Shown here: positions 1 through 11,190 of the stretch, in pieces | Layout of the letters: every line of letters begins with the position of its first letter | Position numbering within the stretch: the stretch's first letter is position 1 | Source: Gracilariopsis chorda | Taxonomy: Eukaryota > Rhodophyta > Florideophyceae > Gracilariales > Gracilariaceae | Length of the DNA: 64,000 bases | Reading direction: 5' to 3' | Assembly: GCA_003194525.1 (NCBI GenBank) | Contig: NBIV01000039.1 | Location: forward strand, 310,001 to 374,000 | The notes under the pieces: model-generated | The model's database searches: none | Seen by the model: the letters and a program-made list of their open reading frames with translations, nothing else | What the model was told of the DNA's origin: nothing | Position numbers and translations under genes: made by a program

Positions 1-2
1 CA

Positions 3-690
3 CGCCCGAATCGTTTTAGTGCAGCTAAGAAGGCGGACTACTTCGTAAACATCCTCGATGGCCCTGCTCGTACATTCTTTTTTAACAATGCTAAGGATGA
101 TATGGCTTTCAATGATATGGCGAAACTTGTGCTTACAAAGTAGAACAGCAGTGCCTGACAAATTCAATTTCACAGCATGTTGAAGACGTAGTGAATCACA
201 ATATTGATGTCCGTTAACGAAATCAAATCCTTTTTGGAAGGTCTAACGAAAACTGTAACCTTAGTACAGGAACGTTCGCCTCAATACCCTCTACATTTCC
301 ACTCCGAAGCCACAAGATTGGTTATCCTGGTAATGCCGTGCTTGGCATGTCTTGGGCAAGGCTGCTTATAAGTACATATTGTTGGTGTAAAGTATCCCTT
401 CACATGGTTTAGTCGCATCCTTGAGAGAAGGGCTGCAACTAGAAGAGAAAATGAATAATGTAACCAAGAGTACGGACACACACGAGGTCGAAGAAGATAC
501 TCTGTATCAGCGATATGGACACGATCCGAAGTGTGTGAGAAATTACCCTCAGCGTAGCGACATAATATATTCGGGTCATGGTGCTCGGGATCTCTGCTGA
601 CTCTCTTCCCAGCCTAGGACGTTCGAAGAAAGTCGTAGACATAATGAATGTCACAAGTGCCGTGCAACATGGAAGCCATGGCACAGATGC
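3..690 (+). pseudogene. Relic LTR-retrotransposon gag with zinc knuckle
   Basis: Frame 3 from base 3 reads as a gag capsid segment (ADYFVNILDGPARTFFFNN), with stops from about base 144. A later stretch near 290-320 still looks gag-like. At 649-690 the translation is CHKCRATWKPWHRC, a C-X2-C-X7-H-X-C knuckle of the type known from some gypsy gag proteins. Gag would package element RNA in a cytoplasmic particle. Several stops and frameshifts separate the pieces, and the 5' part lies outside the window. It belongs with the protease and integrase relics just downstream. The assignment to a retroelement gag is fairly safe; the exact family is not. Confidence 0.6.
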
Positions 691-1123
691 AATCCTGGCG
701 TCATTCGAGGCAACATTGGTAAGCGCATGAATATTTAATGGTGAATCAGCAGTCCAAATCATGTCAGACCTAGTCCTGACAATGAAGGGACAGATATCTG
801 ATGGAACTCATGCCACAGATGGTGCAGAACTTGATGTTGAGACGGACCACAACCCCGAAGGACTTTGCATCTTCGACGAGCCTACCATGGATATGGACCT
901 TGAATAAGACATGGAGAGAGCTCATGAGGGAAGGTATACTAAACCGTTTTGAGCCTTCATGGGTAAGTATCCATATCTGAGTACCCTGAGTGACAAAAAG
1001 AGTTTTTGCTAGGGCGCCGAGAGTATCGGGCTTTACAATGTCGTCCAGCACGATGGGTCGCTTCACACCGAACTACTCAAGCGAGGTATAAAGGGAATCA
1101 ATCCGTTCTTAATGTGAGTATAA
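691..1123 (+). other. Decayed stretch between gag and protease relics
   Basis: No convincing coding frame or repeat is seen. The stretch lies between the zinc knuckle and the protease relic of the same element, so it is probably mutated gag-pro spacer. Open frames on the minus strand here are shadows. Confidence 0.4.
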
Positions 1124-1446
1124 CTCACATCCACTTTAAAGATCTAAGACGAGGGGAACCTCGCCCTCGTTTGGATACTTTCTTTGGAGATATTGGAGCT
1201 CCAAGGTCATTAATCGGAATCAAAGAACTTCGAAGAGTATTGGGAACGAAAAAGCTCCAATTGCCAAGGCATGGTAAACTTTTCTCACAAACTCGATTCA
1301 TGATCGCTGATGCCAGCCTAATCTCCCTTGGGAGAACTGTTTTACCACCAGCTACAGCGAGTGGTACCAAGCCGATCTTAGTAGAGCTTGATGTTTTGAA
1401 TGCAGACATTCATGCACTTCTTGGCATGGATGTGCTAGAATTGTAA
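1124..1446 (+). pseudogene. Relic retroviral-type aspartic protease
   Basis: The frame contains GDIGAPRSLIG around 1183-1215, which fits the D-T-G-A active-site region of a retropepsin with Thr changed to Ile. It ends with DIHALLGMDVLEL, which fits the C-terminal LLG-x-D-[VI]-L motif. Such proteases cut the gag-pol polyprotein inside the particle. A stop follows at 1444-1446. The upstream extension of the open frame (1006-1123) does not look like protease. The active-site change and the lack of a continuous polyprotein mark it as dead. Confidence 0.6.
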
Positions 1447-1499
1447 TCTCTGATCGCTGATACAGTCGCCAATGGCTTCGAGAAGCGTATCCCAGTTAG

Positions 1500-1785
1500 G
1501 CTCAAAGAGGAGTACGAAAACTACGCAAAAGCATGGTTTCTCTTGATGTATCATGCCCGTAGTGTACATGCCTTTGTGGACTTGATGCTATACCCACGAT
1601 TTTATTATACAAAGGCACAACTGTACAAACTACATCGCTATTTCTTCCACCCCTCGGCAGAGAAGCTCTTCATTCTTTTTAAGAGAGCCCAACCTGACTG
1701 TAGAGCAACGCGATGCGTTTATATCAGTGATGATCCTTCTCATAGGATGTGGCAATGCTGTGACTCAACACCTCTCAGATCATGA
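1500..1785 (+). pseudogene. Relic integrase N-terminal (zinc-binding) region
   Basis: The translation contains YYTKAQLYKLHRYFFHPSAE followed by KLFILFKRA. This matches the His-rich half of the HHCC zinc-binding domain that precedes the integrase core. It lies only about 150 bases after the protease relic with no RT between them, which is the PR-IN order of copia-type elements, although the gag knuckle looks gypsy-like. The Cys pair and the catalytic core are not recognisable. It could also be a deletion derivative of a gypsy element. Confidence 0.5.
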
Positions 1786-2099
1786 CCTCTCCCCCAAAAT
1801 GTGGTTGAATACTGGTGGATTGTGGTTGGATTTCACCTGGCAAATTAATTTATGAATAGCCTCAATTAGGCAGGATGCGTTGTACGCGTATACAGAATTT
1901 GGATCCGATTACGGATATACCCCTTAGGCGAGTGGCAGCTGTGGACCCTGACAGTGGGTTCTCTACGTTTATGGACCTCCGAATGTTTGCACTACTTTAT
2001 TTTATAGGTTTAGTTAATTACTGTAAAACTTACTTAGTTGAAGCTGACCTCGCCTTTGTCACCATCAAGTAAACTCAACTGAGGTTCGCACCCTAACTA
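1786..2099 (+). other. No recognisable feature
   Basis: No coding frame with family character, LTR copy or repeat was recognised between the relic integrase and the gypsy-1 LTR region. The left edge of that LTR may lie inside this stretch. Confidence 0.4.
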
Positions 2100-2628
2100 T
2101 AGTGTTGGCTGTGGTGGCAACTGCCTTCGTAGGTTCACGACTCAGTCTGGATAGTAACAACGTATGGTTTCAGTACAACTACCCCCTCAGGACCATTTAG
2201 GATTTCTTTGTAAGTACTCTGACTGTGAGTCTAACCGTGTGGGTTATGTTTTGTGTATCCTGTTGCAGAACAGATCTCCGCCCCAGTAGCGGGTTGTTCT
2301 TTGGTTATTTCTACTATTTTCCCCTTTGGTTCTCGGGTCTTTTGCCGCTGTGAGCACGACCCTCGCCCCTTTTTGTGCTTAGCCTCATTCCTCTCTGGGA
2401 CACTACACTTGCTGTGTACGCTGTCTACTTCCCCTCACTCGGGTTCTTCTCTGATCTCGTTCCTCTCATTATTCTTCTTGTTCACCTCTACAGGTATAGC
2501 CACCATCCAACGCTGGATTTACGCCTGACACTCGTGTAGAGTAGAGGGCTTGCCCGCTGAGTCTACCCTTCATAGGGAGCAGGCACTCAGATGGCTTGAG
2601 AGCTACAACCGTCACGGGTTTCGCTCCA
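2100..2628 (+). repeat. Probable 5' LTR of gypsy-1 (left edge uncertain)
   Basis: The right end is set by the primer-binding-site motif that follows at 2633, in the same arrangement as in gypsy-2 (LTR ending in CA, a few bases, then TGGTCTCC). The segment is non-coding and T-rich in its middle. No second copy was found, so the left edge is a guess and the LTR call rests on position alone. Confidence 0.4.
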
Positions 2629-2632
2629 GAAG

Positions 2633-2652
2633 TGGTCTCCGGACCTAGAATC
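2633..2652 (+). other. Primer-binding site of gypsy-1
   Basis: TGGTCTCCGGACCTAGAATC begins with TGG, complementary to a tRNA 3' CCA end, and differs by one base from the site at 12019-12038 in gypsy-2. Minus-strand cDNA synthesis would be primed here. The tRNA species was not identified. Confidence 0.6.
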
Positions 2653-2889
2653 TACGTTGGGAATTAGATTTTGGAACCATTCTTGGTCGCTTGAAGGTTG
2701 CATCCGCTTTCGGAAGACGTTTCCAAAGCCAGTGTCAAGATTGCGAAGAACCTACTTGTGAGGTGTAAAGTTCAGTGAGCCTGCATTAAAGGTGTCCTGA
2801 AGAAGTTTGCTTTTGTGGCCAATCCGTTTTCCAGAAGTTGTTTGATTTCTTTATTGTGTACCGAGCAGCATCGGTTGCCTACCTGCTGC

Positions 2890-4740
2890 ATGACGCCACC
2901 TGCTCCGCATTCTCGGAATAGATCTGCTTCTGCAGGTGGACCTGCCACCAGGGCTCCTCGCTCTAAGACATCTACACCCAAGGATCGGGACAATGTCGAG
3001 ACTGATCCGACTTCTCGGAGAGCACCCTCAGTTGCTTTGGCCCCTCAGGAGTTCGTTACAGTGAAACAAATACCAGTGACTGAGACACCATCAACGGTGA
3101 ATCGAGTATTCCCTGAGCGTAACGAAATCTCTCGTTTAGAATCCTGCGTGGATATTGCTAATACAGCTCACGTGGAGTTCTTGACCGGGGTTACCAAACT
3201 TCGGCGTAAGTTTGAGGACTCCCAAGTAAGGAATGTTTCAGAAGAGATTCGCCTTCTGAGACAAGATGCAAATTTCATCTTGGAAAGTCTTGGTACCCCA
3301 GGGGTGTTTGCTCAGGAGTACCGAGCTTTTGTGGAAGATGTCCGTATGAACTCTGATCGAGTCAAGGCGTGCCTAGATACCCTGGAGGGAATAATCTGTA
3401 TGTATGAATCCGTGGCCGCCAAGGGTAACGGGGACATGTTTTCTGAAGGAGCAGTTCAGAGGTCCCATAAACGTAGTCGCCGCAAATCCAAGAAGGATGT
3501 TTACACGGACTCGGACTCATCTGATTCAGATTCTTCTCACCACTCTTCGAGTTCGTCATCGAACTCTTCGGATAGTAAGCATTGTAGCCGCCATTGTCGT
3601 GCTACGCGGTCCAAGACCACATACACTACTCAAGGTGCTATCTGGTCACGAAAATAGAGACGAGGACACTCGTGGCTCAAATATCTGAAGCCAACGAATC
3701 TGCTGTATCGGAAATTGCTTTTGTACAGTTACTACCGGTTGGAAAACTTCTCTGGAGAGCTTTCTTCACGAGGAACTGAAAAGGTTCAAGCCAACATTAA
3801 GCCTTTGGCTATCACCTTACAGAAGAGGAAATTTACAGGAGAAGACCCGATTCTGGTACTAAATTCCTTGCGAGGTTCGTACAGGAAGCCAAAATACATG
3901 GCATGAGTAAAGCACAGGCGTAACTCGCCTTACCCTCGTTTCTCAAAGGAATGGCTGACGACCAGTTAAACTCCGTTCGCTGATCATCCAGAGCCTCAGA
4001 AGGCAAAGTTACGTGTTGGGCCGAAGCGGTTCACTACATTCTCAGGTCGTATGCTACTGGTAATGCGATCGAAGAAGCTATTCCGGCCCTATGGGAAACG
4101 AAGCAAAAACTTATGGAAACCGTAACAGTCTACTCAAAGCGCTTGAATAAGAAGTATCACCGTTGTGGTAATGTGTACTCCTCACAAGAAAGATGCACAA
4201 TGTTTGTGGATCGGTTGGATCCTACCATAAGGGCTTTGGCTGCCCGTCATCGAGAAGCGAAACGGTATATTTCCTATTTGGAACTAGTGCAATATGTACA
4301 GGCTGAAGGATAAACCCTTTGCGGCGAATAAGCACTAAGACTCGATCGTCGAGAGCGCTTCTTTTCGAAGGATCTACTCCGTCATTATCCCTGTTCCAAG
4401 GTACCACCCCTCGTCAGGGACACTATCACGCCCACTTGTTGGGAAGCCACCCTGATTCATTGGGGACTACTATTTTGCCATCGAATTCTGTTCCGACTTC
4501 GGATGGAGATCCTGCGTTTTATGCCAACGGCAGCCGGGTACATGCCACATCGCTCGTTTTTGCGAATAATGCTTCTCGCTTCTCACGCCCTGGTTGGAGA
4601 GAAACAGTACCCCGACGGGTGGATACTCGTCCACAATAGAACCCAACCTCGTTCACATGTTACCCGTGCTATCTGTTTGGTCACATTGCACCGATATGCA
4701 TATTCCCTCTTTGGGAAGGATCAAAAATTATCGCTCAGTA
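2890..4740 (+). pseudogene. Gypsy-1 gag
   Basis: The first ATG of the long frame is at 2890 (MTPPAPHSRNRSASAGG), and that frame stays open to 3657. Parts in order: a basic Ser/Arg-rich N-terminus, a helical segment (about 3120-3420), a Ser/Asp-rich low-complexity stretch (about 3508-3590), then capsid pieces in other frames (GEDPILVLNSL near 3840; RCTMFVDRLDPTIRALA near 4190). An intact C-X2-C-X4-H-X4-C knuckle lies at 4658-4699. The same order occurs in gypsy-2. Gag forms the particle and binds RNA. Frameshifts near 3657, 3906 and 4313 break it. The open frame extends upstream of 2890 only without an ATG. Confidence 0.65.
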
Positions 4741-4923
4741 CGAGCCCTTAGCACCGCAACAGACAACTCGGGTTCGTAGTCGATCCTATGAGGAAAAAAA
4801 GCTTATCCAAGCTCATCTAGACAAGTCTGGTAAGAAGGAAGTACCCGCGATTGGGGAACATTCAGTGACCCATGAAGTAGTCAGTGCACCGAATCCAATG
4901 GACTTCGCTTCAAAAAACTAGAC

Positions 4924-6297
4924 TTGAGAGTTTCCCCTTCCCCTACGGAATGGGCGTCTTCTAAGCCGGAGTTGAAGACGCCCGAGGCACCGCAGCTTCG
5001 CTCCCCAGTCGTGACAATCCTTTCTAGGAAAATGGCTGACACAGAAGTCAACTCAGAATACTTCGGTGTGTTGCGTCGACCATGGATACGGGCCCGTAAC
5101 TTACGTATGGCGGACCGGGTTTTGGTTATGGCCAAGCGAAACTATATATTTTACGTCAATCTGGGCCTTGCCAACCAATATATGGTTCGACAGTTGTCTA
5201 TCTTGGACACAGGAGCTGCGCCAAACCTAATCCAAAAGGATTTGGTACCCCATCAACTTCGGGGACACGTTCGTTTTGGTCCAAACTTGGATATTGATGA
5301 CGTTAAGAATAACCCGTTTTGTACGGTTGGCTATATTGCTCTCCTTGTAAAGTTAGGAACCTGCATGGTACAGTTGGACTTTATAGTCCGCGAATCCCTG
5401 GCTGCACCTTTCATACTGGGTTGTGACTTTTGCGACAGCGTGGTCGAAACAATACGCCCTAGGGCTAAGAAAGTCGAAATGGAGAACGGTTGTTCTGTTC
5501 GAATTGTTTGGAGACTCTCGAAGAGTGCAACGCGTAAGCGTGTTCCATTACCCGTTGCACAGGACGTTCAGAATACGGATCGCGTTTTTACGATGCTTCG
5601 AGTAGCTACGTCTGTCGCGGTTCCACCCGAAACTCAGGTATGTGTCATAGTAAATACCAAGCAGACTGGCGTACATGTTGTTCAACCGCTCGTGGTATTT
5701 TATGAGCAGCGCCAGCTCGCTCTGGCCAATGGAGTCATTTCTGTGGAACCAGGCAAACCGTTTAGGGTTCTGCTAGGAAACTTTGCCAACATGACGCAGT
5801 GGTTAGTCAAAACCCAGATACTTCGTTCGGTCCTACCTCACCCTATTGCAATCTTTCGAACAAAGACACCTGTTGCCCAAGTCTTAGGGCTTACAGACCC
5901 CAAAGAGGTGAAGGAGCTCACGGAAAACGAGCGAGGGAACACCGAAGGTGTGTCGGATACAAAGAATCTGACATTATCGGAACATGGAGCCCTGGCTCCA
6001 GGTACTGAGCAATTGGATCCTGTTAGGGAATTGGAGAACTTGAACTTGGACCATCTCCCAGAATCTTATCGTGAGAAATTATGCGATATGGTACGTGAAT
6101 TCACACCCATGTGGGATGGTTCCTTAGGAAAAATAGGTATTACAGAACATCGTATCCATTTGCTTCCCAACACTCGGACAATCGCGCAACACCCTTATAG
6201 GGCTGGACCGAAGGCTCGGGAAGAGGAAAAACCTCAAGTCCAGAAGATGCTACGCGCTGGCGTTATCGAACCTTCTAAGTCATCTTGGGGTCAATAG
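4924..6297 (+). pseudogene. Gypsy-1 protease and start of reverse transcriptase
   Basis: A 457-codon open frame. ILDTGAAPNL at 5200-5229 carries the D-T-G-A retropepsin active site (Asp codon at 5206), and LGCDF near 5418 fits the C-terminal protease motif. A long linker follows. HRIHLLPNTR and PYRAGPKAREEE near 6150-6230 are the conserved approach to the gypsy RT, and the frame stops at 6295 in KSSWGQ. In gypsy-2 the homologous frame continues as SPWASPVV, so a small indel after TGGGG is the break. The protease itself looks intact. There is no clear start codon choice because the normal product is a polyprotein. Confidence 0.7.
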
Positions 6298-6298
6298 T

Positions 6299-7441
6299 GG
6301 TGTTAGTTCCGAAACCGGATGGATTATGGCGCTTTTGGATTGACTAACGCCGTCTAAACGCGGTTGCAGTGAAAGACGTGTATCCTATACCCCGGGTGGA
6401 TACATTTATCGACTCAGTTGGGAGTGCAACGGTGTTTTCTGAAGAGGATGCGAACTGGGGTTATTGGGAAGTTCCTATCCGCCAGGAAGATCGCGATAAA
6501 ACAGCTTTTGTCTGCCATCAAGGACTATACCGTTTTTGGCGCATGCTTTTCTTGCTAAGGAATGCACCCGCCACCTTTCAAAGGGCCATTGACATTCTAC
6601 TAGGTCGCTTTAAATGGAGAACCTGTTTGGTGTATTTTGATGACATCATCGTTTTCTCCAACAATTTGGATGACCACTTAACCCATGTAAGGGACGTTAT
6701 GCAAATACTCTGCGATGCGAGAATCACTCTGAAACTCAATAATTGTGAGTTTGTAACCTATTTGGTAAAGTATTTGGGGCCCGTAGTCCGTCCTGGAAAA
6801 TTATCCTTTGATGAAGTACGAGTGAAATCCATAAAGGAATTCAAGCACCCTACAGCCCAGAGGGAGCTTCGTTTCTTTATAGGACTGTTTAACGTGAACT
6901 TGTGGTTCGTTCCGAACCTTGCGGAAATTGCTACTCCCCTCAACAAGCTCCTGACCAGGGGACAAGAAGTCAATCTGGAACCATTTGGCAACGCCGAAGC
7001 GTCTGAATTTACGGCGTTAGTGAACGCCGTAACGTCTCCACTTTTTTTCGCACTAGCCCAACTTGGGTTACCATTTGAGATCTACACTGACGCAAGTGCG
7101 AACCAGGTTGTTTGTGCGCTGTTCCAGGTATCTCAAGATGGCAAACGGCACCCTATAGGGTTTTGGTTGTGATCGTTGAGCGTGCACGTACGTAACTATT
7201 CGGTCTCTGATAAAGAAAGGCTCGCCGTTGTGTGGGCACTGTCTACACCTTGACCCTACTTGATGAGTACTCACGTCAAGATACATACGGACCATTCCTG
7301 CCTTCCTGGGCTACTCGAGATTTCCAAACCTTCAAGAACGTTATTGCGTTGGCGCCTCCGACTTTCCGAATTTGATTTTAACGTCCTGTATAAGAAGGGA
7401 GCCTTTAACACTCAATCTGACGCTTTATCCCGTCAAGGAAC
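6299..7441 (+). pseudogene. Gypsy-1 reverse transcriptase and RNase H
   Basis: The RT palm is readable: YPIPRVDTFID, then EDANWGYWEVPI where the family normally has LDAN, then LVYFDDIIVFS, the YxDD box, at about 6632-6643. The RNase H domain starts with FEIYTDASANQ (about 7074) and ends at DALSR near 7430. The early RT is damaged (6299-6368, stops). A stop at 7170-7172 splits RNase H, and the C-terminal part continues from 7260 (HTDHSCLPGLLE). RT and RNase H would convert the element RNA to DNA. The domain calls are safe; the gene is not functional. Confidence 0.7.
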
Positions 7442-7442
7442 A

Positions 7443-8478
7443 ACCGCCGAAGTGGAACCTGCCCAGGACCTCGATATTCCATGCTTAATGGTTGCTGACC
7501 TGCACGATGGTGCTGAAATCCTCACGGGTGAGTTATGCGATGATATTCTGGTCTCCAAACCTTCGGAAGCGCCTGCCCTTTTTTGTACCGATTACTCCAG
7601 AGAAGATGATACGTGAACAGCAAACACATGCCTTCTGTACACAGATTCGCTCCCGACATAACTGTGGACACCAGGTACCATTCTCGGTTAATGACCAAGG
7701 ATACCTCGTCAGGTTGGTTGAATCTCGACCCCAGATTGTACTGCCTCAAGCGCTGCAGCAGCGTATTCTACAAATATCACACTTCGTGAAGTTTGGAGCC
7801 CACCCAGGGCAGAGAAAGCTGTATCTCACACTGAGAAGAGACTTCTAATGGCCCGCCATGGCGTTTGACTGCTATGCAGTTCCTTGCTTGTGCAAAAAGT
7901 GTGCCAAAAATGACTTGAAGCTGCGTAAGTACTCTAAGAAGTTGACGCTGTTCCCAGCTCGGGCTCCTTTAGAATTCGTCACAATTGATATCCTAGGGGA
8001 ACTTATTCGTTCCCCCCGGGGTCATAATTAACTACTTGTAATAACCGACTGGTTTTCGAAGCTCGTAACGACGATCCTGTTGAAACGGACTACTGCCATT
8101 GTTGTGGTGCGTGGCTTCGTCACCCATTGGGTATTTGTGTACGGCCCACCGGTGCAGATGTTTTCCGATAACCAATCTCAGTTCACTCCAAAATTCTTTC
8201 ACGACGTATGCCGAATACGGGATATCAAGAATTTGTTTGTTACTACATACCACCCTCAGGGTGATGGTCAGATAGAACGGTTTAACCGTACGATGCTTAA
8301 CGCATATCGTTCTTATGTGGGATACCACCCTAAGGAATGGGACCTCTACACGGACGCTATAACTTACGTGTACAACACCCAAGTACACAGGGTAGCTTCT
8401 CTATCACTTTTTGAGTTGTTTCTCTCACAAATACCGCCTCCGGTTGCCATGGAGGCTCAACCAACTCTTCCAAGTTAA
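7443..8478 (+). pseudogene. Gypsy-1 integrase
   Basis: The zinc-binding domain is seen at about 7783-7915 (HFVKFGAHPGQRKLYL, then CLCKKC). The catalytic core runs from about 7975: VTIDILGE gives the first Asp, MFSDNQSQF near 8160 the second, and DGQIERFNRT near 8265 the Glu (the usual GNGQ has become GDGQ). Breaks lie at 7616, 7848 and 8029-8031. Integrase would insert the cDNA. The end at 8476-8478 is a frameshift and not the natural C-terminus. The match to gypsy-2 is clear over the whole length. Confidence 0.7.
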
Positions 8479-9601
8479 CCTTCCCCAGGGTTGTAGCGTG
8501 AAGCATGGAAGATGTGGATTTCCAAGATGGTCCCAGTTGCTCGCAGAGCGATGGAGAAAGCACAAAACGCTTACAGGTGTAACTTTGATGCCAAGCTCAA
8601 ACGGCTGTTATCGCAAGTGCGGTCCGATGACTACGTGTTCCTCCGAGAATAATATTAAAATCCTGAGAAGCAACGCAAGCATAGGCTTTCCCCCATCGCG
8701 GATGGACCTTACCGTGTGGTTTCAGTTAACAAGGACACTGTATTGTTGGATATCAATAACCATCATGAGCGGATATCACGCCATCACGTCACACGAGCAC
8801 CGAATCCAAACCTGGAAGTGGTTATCTCACCGAAACCCTTTTGCACGGGTATTATATCCCTCGGACATGCAACACGCAGCAATAGTAATGCCGAGGCCGG
8901 CAATACTCCCGCACCCAGAACTTGGGGTATCCGATCTACCCATCATATCCGATATTCACAAACCTGAGTCTCTTAAACCCTCATTGGCTCAAAATCCCGA
9001 CACTCTACGAGTTATACCCCCACTCGGTGTTCTCTCAACTTCCTTTGCTCCGCCAAAGGAAGAAGAGGGGTATACACCCACCGCTTTGGTTGCACTGGCG
9101 TCACTCGGTAAGCCACAAAGTGGAAAGGTTCATACTGATGAGATGGTTATTACAAATCTGACTGATGGGGTGGGACGCACTCTTGACACGAGCAGCACCG
9201 ATTCTCCGGTCAGGAATACCGTCTGTAATGAAAAGAAGACCCCCTTAAGGAACGACTACATCAATAAGACTCAGATCCCGTTGAAAAGTTCATCGGAACT
9301 CGCGTGGGTCACCAGCAGTACACACGCACCCTCACGGGTCGAGAAGACTGTATCTCCGGATCCGAACATGGGTTCTGACCCGTTTGTGGGGGATAAAGAC
9401 GAAGAATCCTTTGGGAAGAATACTGACCACGTTGATATCGCTGGATCGCTACTGGACTCCAAAAGAGATTCTGTGAAACCCTCCCTAAGGGACGCTACTG
9501 GAATTTGGACCAAATTTGGGACAGTTGAAGGGAAATGCACGGCGTGGCGTACATTCTTAAGTTCCGACGCTAAGTCAAAGCACCGCGACGCCAGTTACTA
9601 A
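8479..9601 (+). pseudogene. Gypsy-1 integrase C-terminus and tail
   Basis: The part at 8530-8810 continues integrase in two frames (RRAMEKAQNAYR; then ADGPYRVVSVNKDTVLLDI, an SH3-like strand pattern known from gypsy integrase C-termini; then ERISRHHV). From about 8840 to the stop at 9599-9601 one frame stays open as a Pro/Ser/Thr/Asp-rich tail with no domain I recognise. No chromodomain is visible. In gypsy-2 the equivalent of the tail is missing because of a deletion before its 3' LTR. Confidence 0.5.
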
Positions 9602-10382
9602 CCGTTTGTCGGTGAAGCACCATTACAGTGGCGACGCGCAAGCGTGCAGGATGCACCGTTACACCCGTTTGGGGAACGGTCAGCCGAGAACGGCACGTGC
9701 GAGAGGCAGTTCGCAGCAGCACTCTCTATGGGAGCTACTGGAACTCGTATAGTTGACGCGCGCGCACATGGACATAGCAAGGTAATTTCCGTAATTTTTT
9801 GAGATGCAAGACTCTGCACGGTACCTTCTTGGGTGGACTGCATGTGCAGTTGGTTTTCTTGGCAGTGACAATTTTTACAAGGTTTTTAGAATGCCAGCAC
9901 GTGCATCATACCATCTTGGGTAATTTGGATGTTGAGCATGGTTGACGTGCATGCAATTTCTTTAATTTCTTGAAGTGCAGAGCCTGCAACGGCAAAGTAA
10001 CCCGCCACGTGGGTGTATGCCTGACGCATACTGTGCACTGTGATAGATTGAACCGCCACCACGTCGCAGGTTGTGCAGCAGGAGGTGTTATCCGTCGCAA
10101 CGGTGCACCACACCGAATCCGGTTCACCTCCCGAAATTCCAAGGCTACTGTTCACTGGCTTCTTGCCCAATTCTGGGAAACGGACGCTCGTTAGACTCAT
10201 AGAGTTGAGATCGTTCATCTGAAAATAAGCAGGTCTAGATTCAACGCCCCTAGCGTAAACGATCAAGCCTCCGTTACCACAGATACTGCTGAGCACGTGG
10301 GGGGGTAAGTCTGATTTTTCCGAGAACGGTACCTCCTCCCTGAGGTGTGTCTATAGGTTCATTGAGCTCCAAGAAGAGGATC
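9602..10382. other. Unassigned spacer between gypsy-1 and copia-A
   Basis: No LTR matching gypsy-1 and no coding frame of known type were found. Two imperfectly similar segments occur about 170 bases apart (around 9775-9835 and 9945-10000; both pair a T-rich run with AGATGCAAG/AAGTGCAGA and CTGCAACGG-like sequence). The spacer could be a decayed LTR remnant or old host DNA. Confidence 0.35.
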
Positions 10383-11190
10383 TAAGATTGAGATCGCCGG
10401 GATGGGTGTCGAGAAGTCTACGTTGCTCCCATGTGTCTCTAATGGATTGGACACCTATGCCAACAGCGGAGCCACGTCCCATATCTTTTGTTACGCATCT
10501 GCATTTGTACTCAGCACATTGGTTGATGTATTTCCAAAGTTGATTGAGCTTGCTGACAGCACCACGGTCACCGCAACACGACAAGGAGATTTTTTACTGC
10601 CCTTCTTCGAGGATACCCTGCGATTGACCGATGTACTGCTCGTACCAGATCTTGGATACACCTTGGTATATGTTGGTCGTATGGCCAGTAAAGGCATTGA
10701 ATGGATGTTTGGTGAAAGTGAGGTTTGCCTTAAACATGAAGAATGGTTTGAAAATGGATGTAGTGAACGAGATGTGCGCTGTAAGTTGTACATGCTGCGA
10801 CGTCTAATTGAGCATACCGATCACAAAACGCTCGTATCTGCCAAAAGACTCAGGCCTCACAAAGATGTGGCACCGCCGACTTGCGCATATGAATCTACAA
10901 GACTTTCAAAAGGTACAGGAGCAAGTTGATGGAGTCCCAAAGCCAAAGCAGATGGAGTAGGTATGTCGGCCCTGGCGACTGGTCAAGGCGCATAAACTTC
11001 CATTTTTGGGAAAGATTAAACGAGCAAAAGAGGTTGGAAACATTGTGCATTCGGGAATCCTTGGTCCTTTGCTCCCATCTTTTCCTGATCAATTTCAATA
11101 TGCATCTGCGTTCATCGATGACCGGTCCCGGTATGCTCTGCTCGGCTTCATGTTGCATAGATCTGATATTGGTGATGTATTTGTGGGCAT
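10383..11190 (+). pseudogene. Copia-A protease, gag-pre-integrase and integrase start
   Basis: The frame from about 10384 reads DTYANSGATSHIF near 10450-10485. The family has D-S-G-A, so the catalytic Asp codon at 10462 is now AAC (Asn), a G-to-A change. LTDVLLVPDLGYTLVYVGR follows, typical of copia proteases. A frame change near 10900 leads to the HHCC/integrase start and HRSDIGDVFVG at the right edge, where gypsy-2 is inserted at 11190/11191. The homologous minus-strand copy reads on without a break. Confidence 0.7.
11186..11190 (+). repeat. Left target-site copy of gypsy-2
   Basis: GGCAT directly before the LTR start TGAGCTGC. It pairs with GGGAT at 18799-18803 (4 of 5 bases). Taking one copy away restores the copia-A codon order seen in copia-D. 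Confidence 0.75.

Larger units (their letters stand above)
2100..9601 (+). mobile_element. Gypsy-1: decayed Ty3/gypsy LTR retrotransposon
   Basis: The domain order is gag, protease, RT, RNase H, integrase, which defines Ty3/gypsy. A probable 5' LTR end and primer-binding site lie at 2628/2633, and coding character runs to a stop near 9599. Each domain is recognisable by comparison with gypsy-2 (11191-18798) of the same family, but frameshifts and stops break the frame at least at 3657, about 4313, 6297, 7172, 7616, 7848 and 8478. No matching 3' LTR was found after 9601, so the element is probably truncated on the right. The left edge is approximate. Confidence 0.75.

Noticed and set aside
439-1066. 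Minus-strand open frames over the relic (439-762, 770-1066)
   Set aside because: They are shadows opposite the decayed gag and spacer; their translations show no family character.
3508-3590. Ser/Asp-rich stretch as a separate secreted or effector protein
   Set aside because: It lies inside the gypsy-1 gag frame, without a signal peptide.
8840-9601. Chromodomain at the gypsy-1 integrase C-terminus
   Set aside because: The aromatic cage pattern and the W-x-G-Y type motif of chromodomains are not visible in any frame here.
9602-10382. 3' LTR of gypsy-1
   Set aside because: No stretch resembling 2100-2628 could be found on either strand, and no CA end or polypurine tract was identified.
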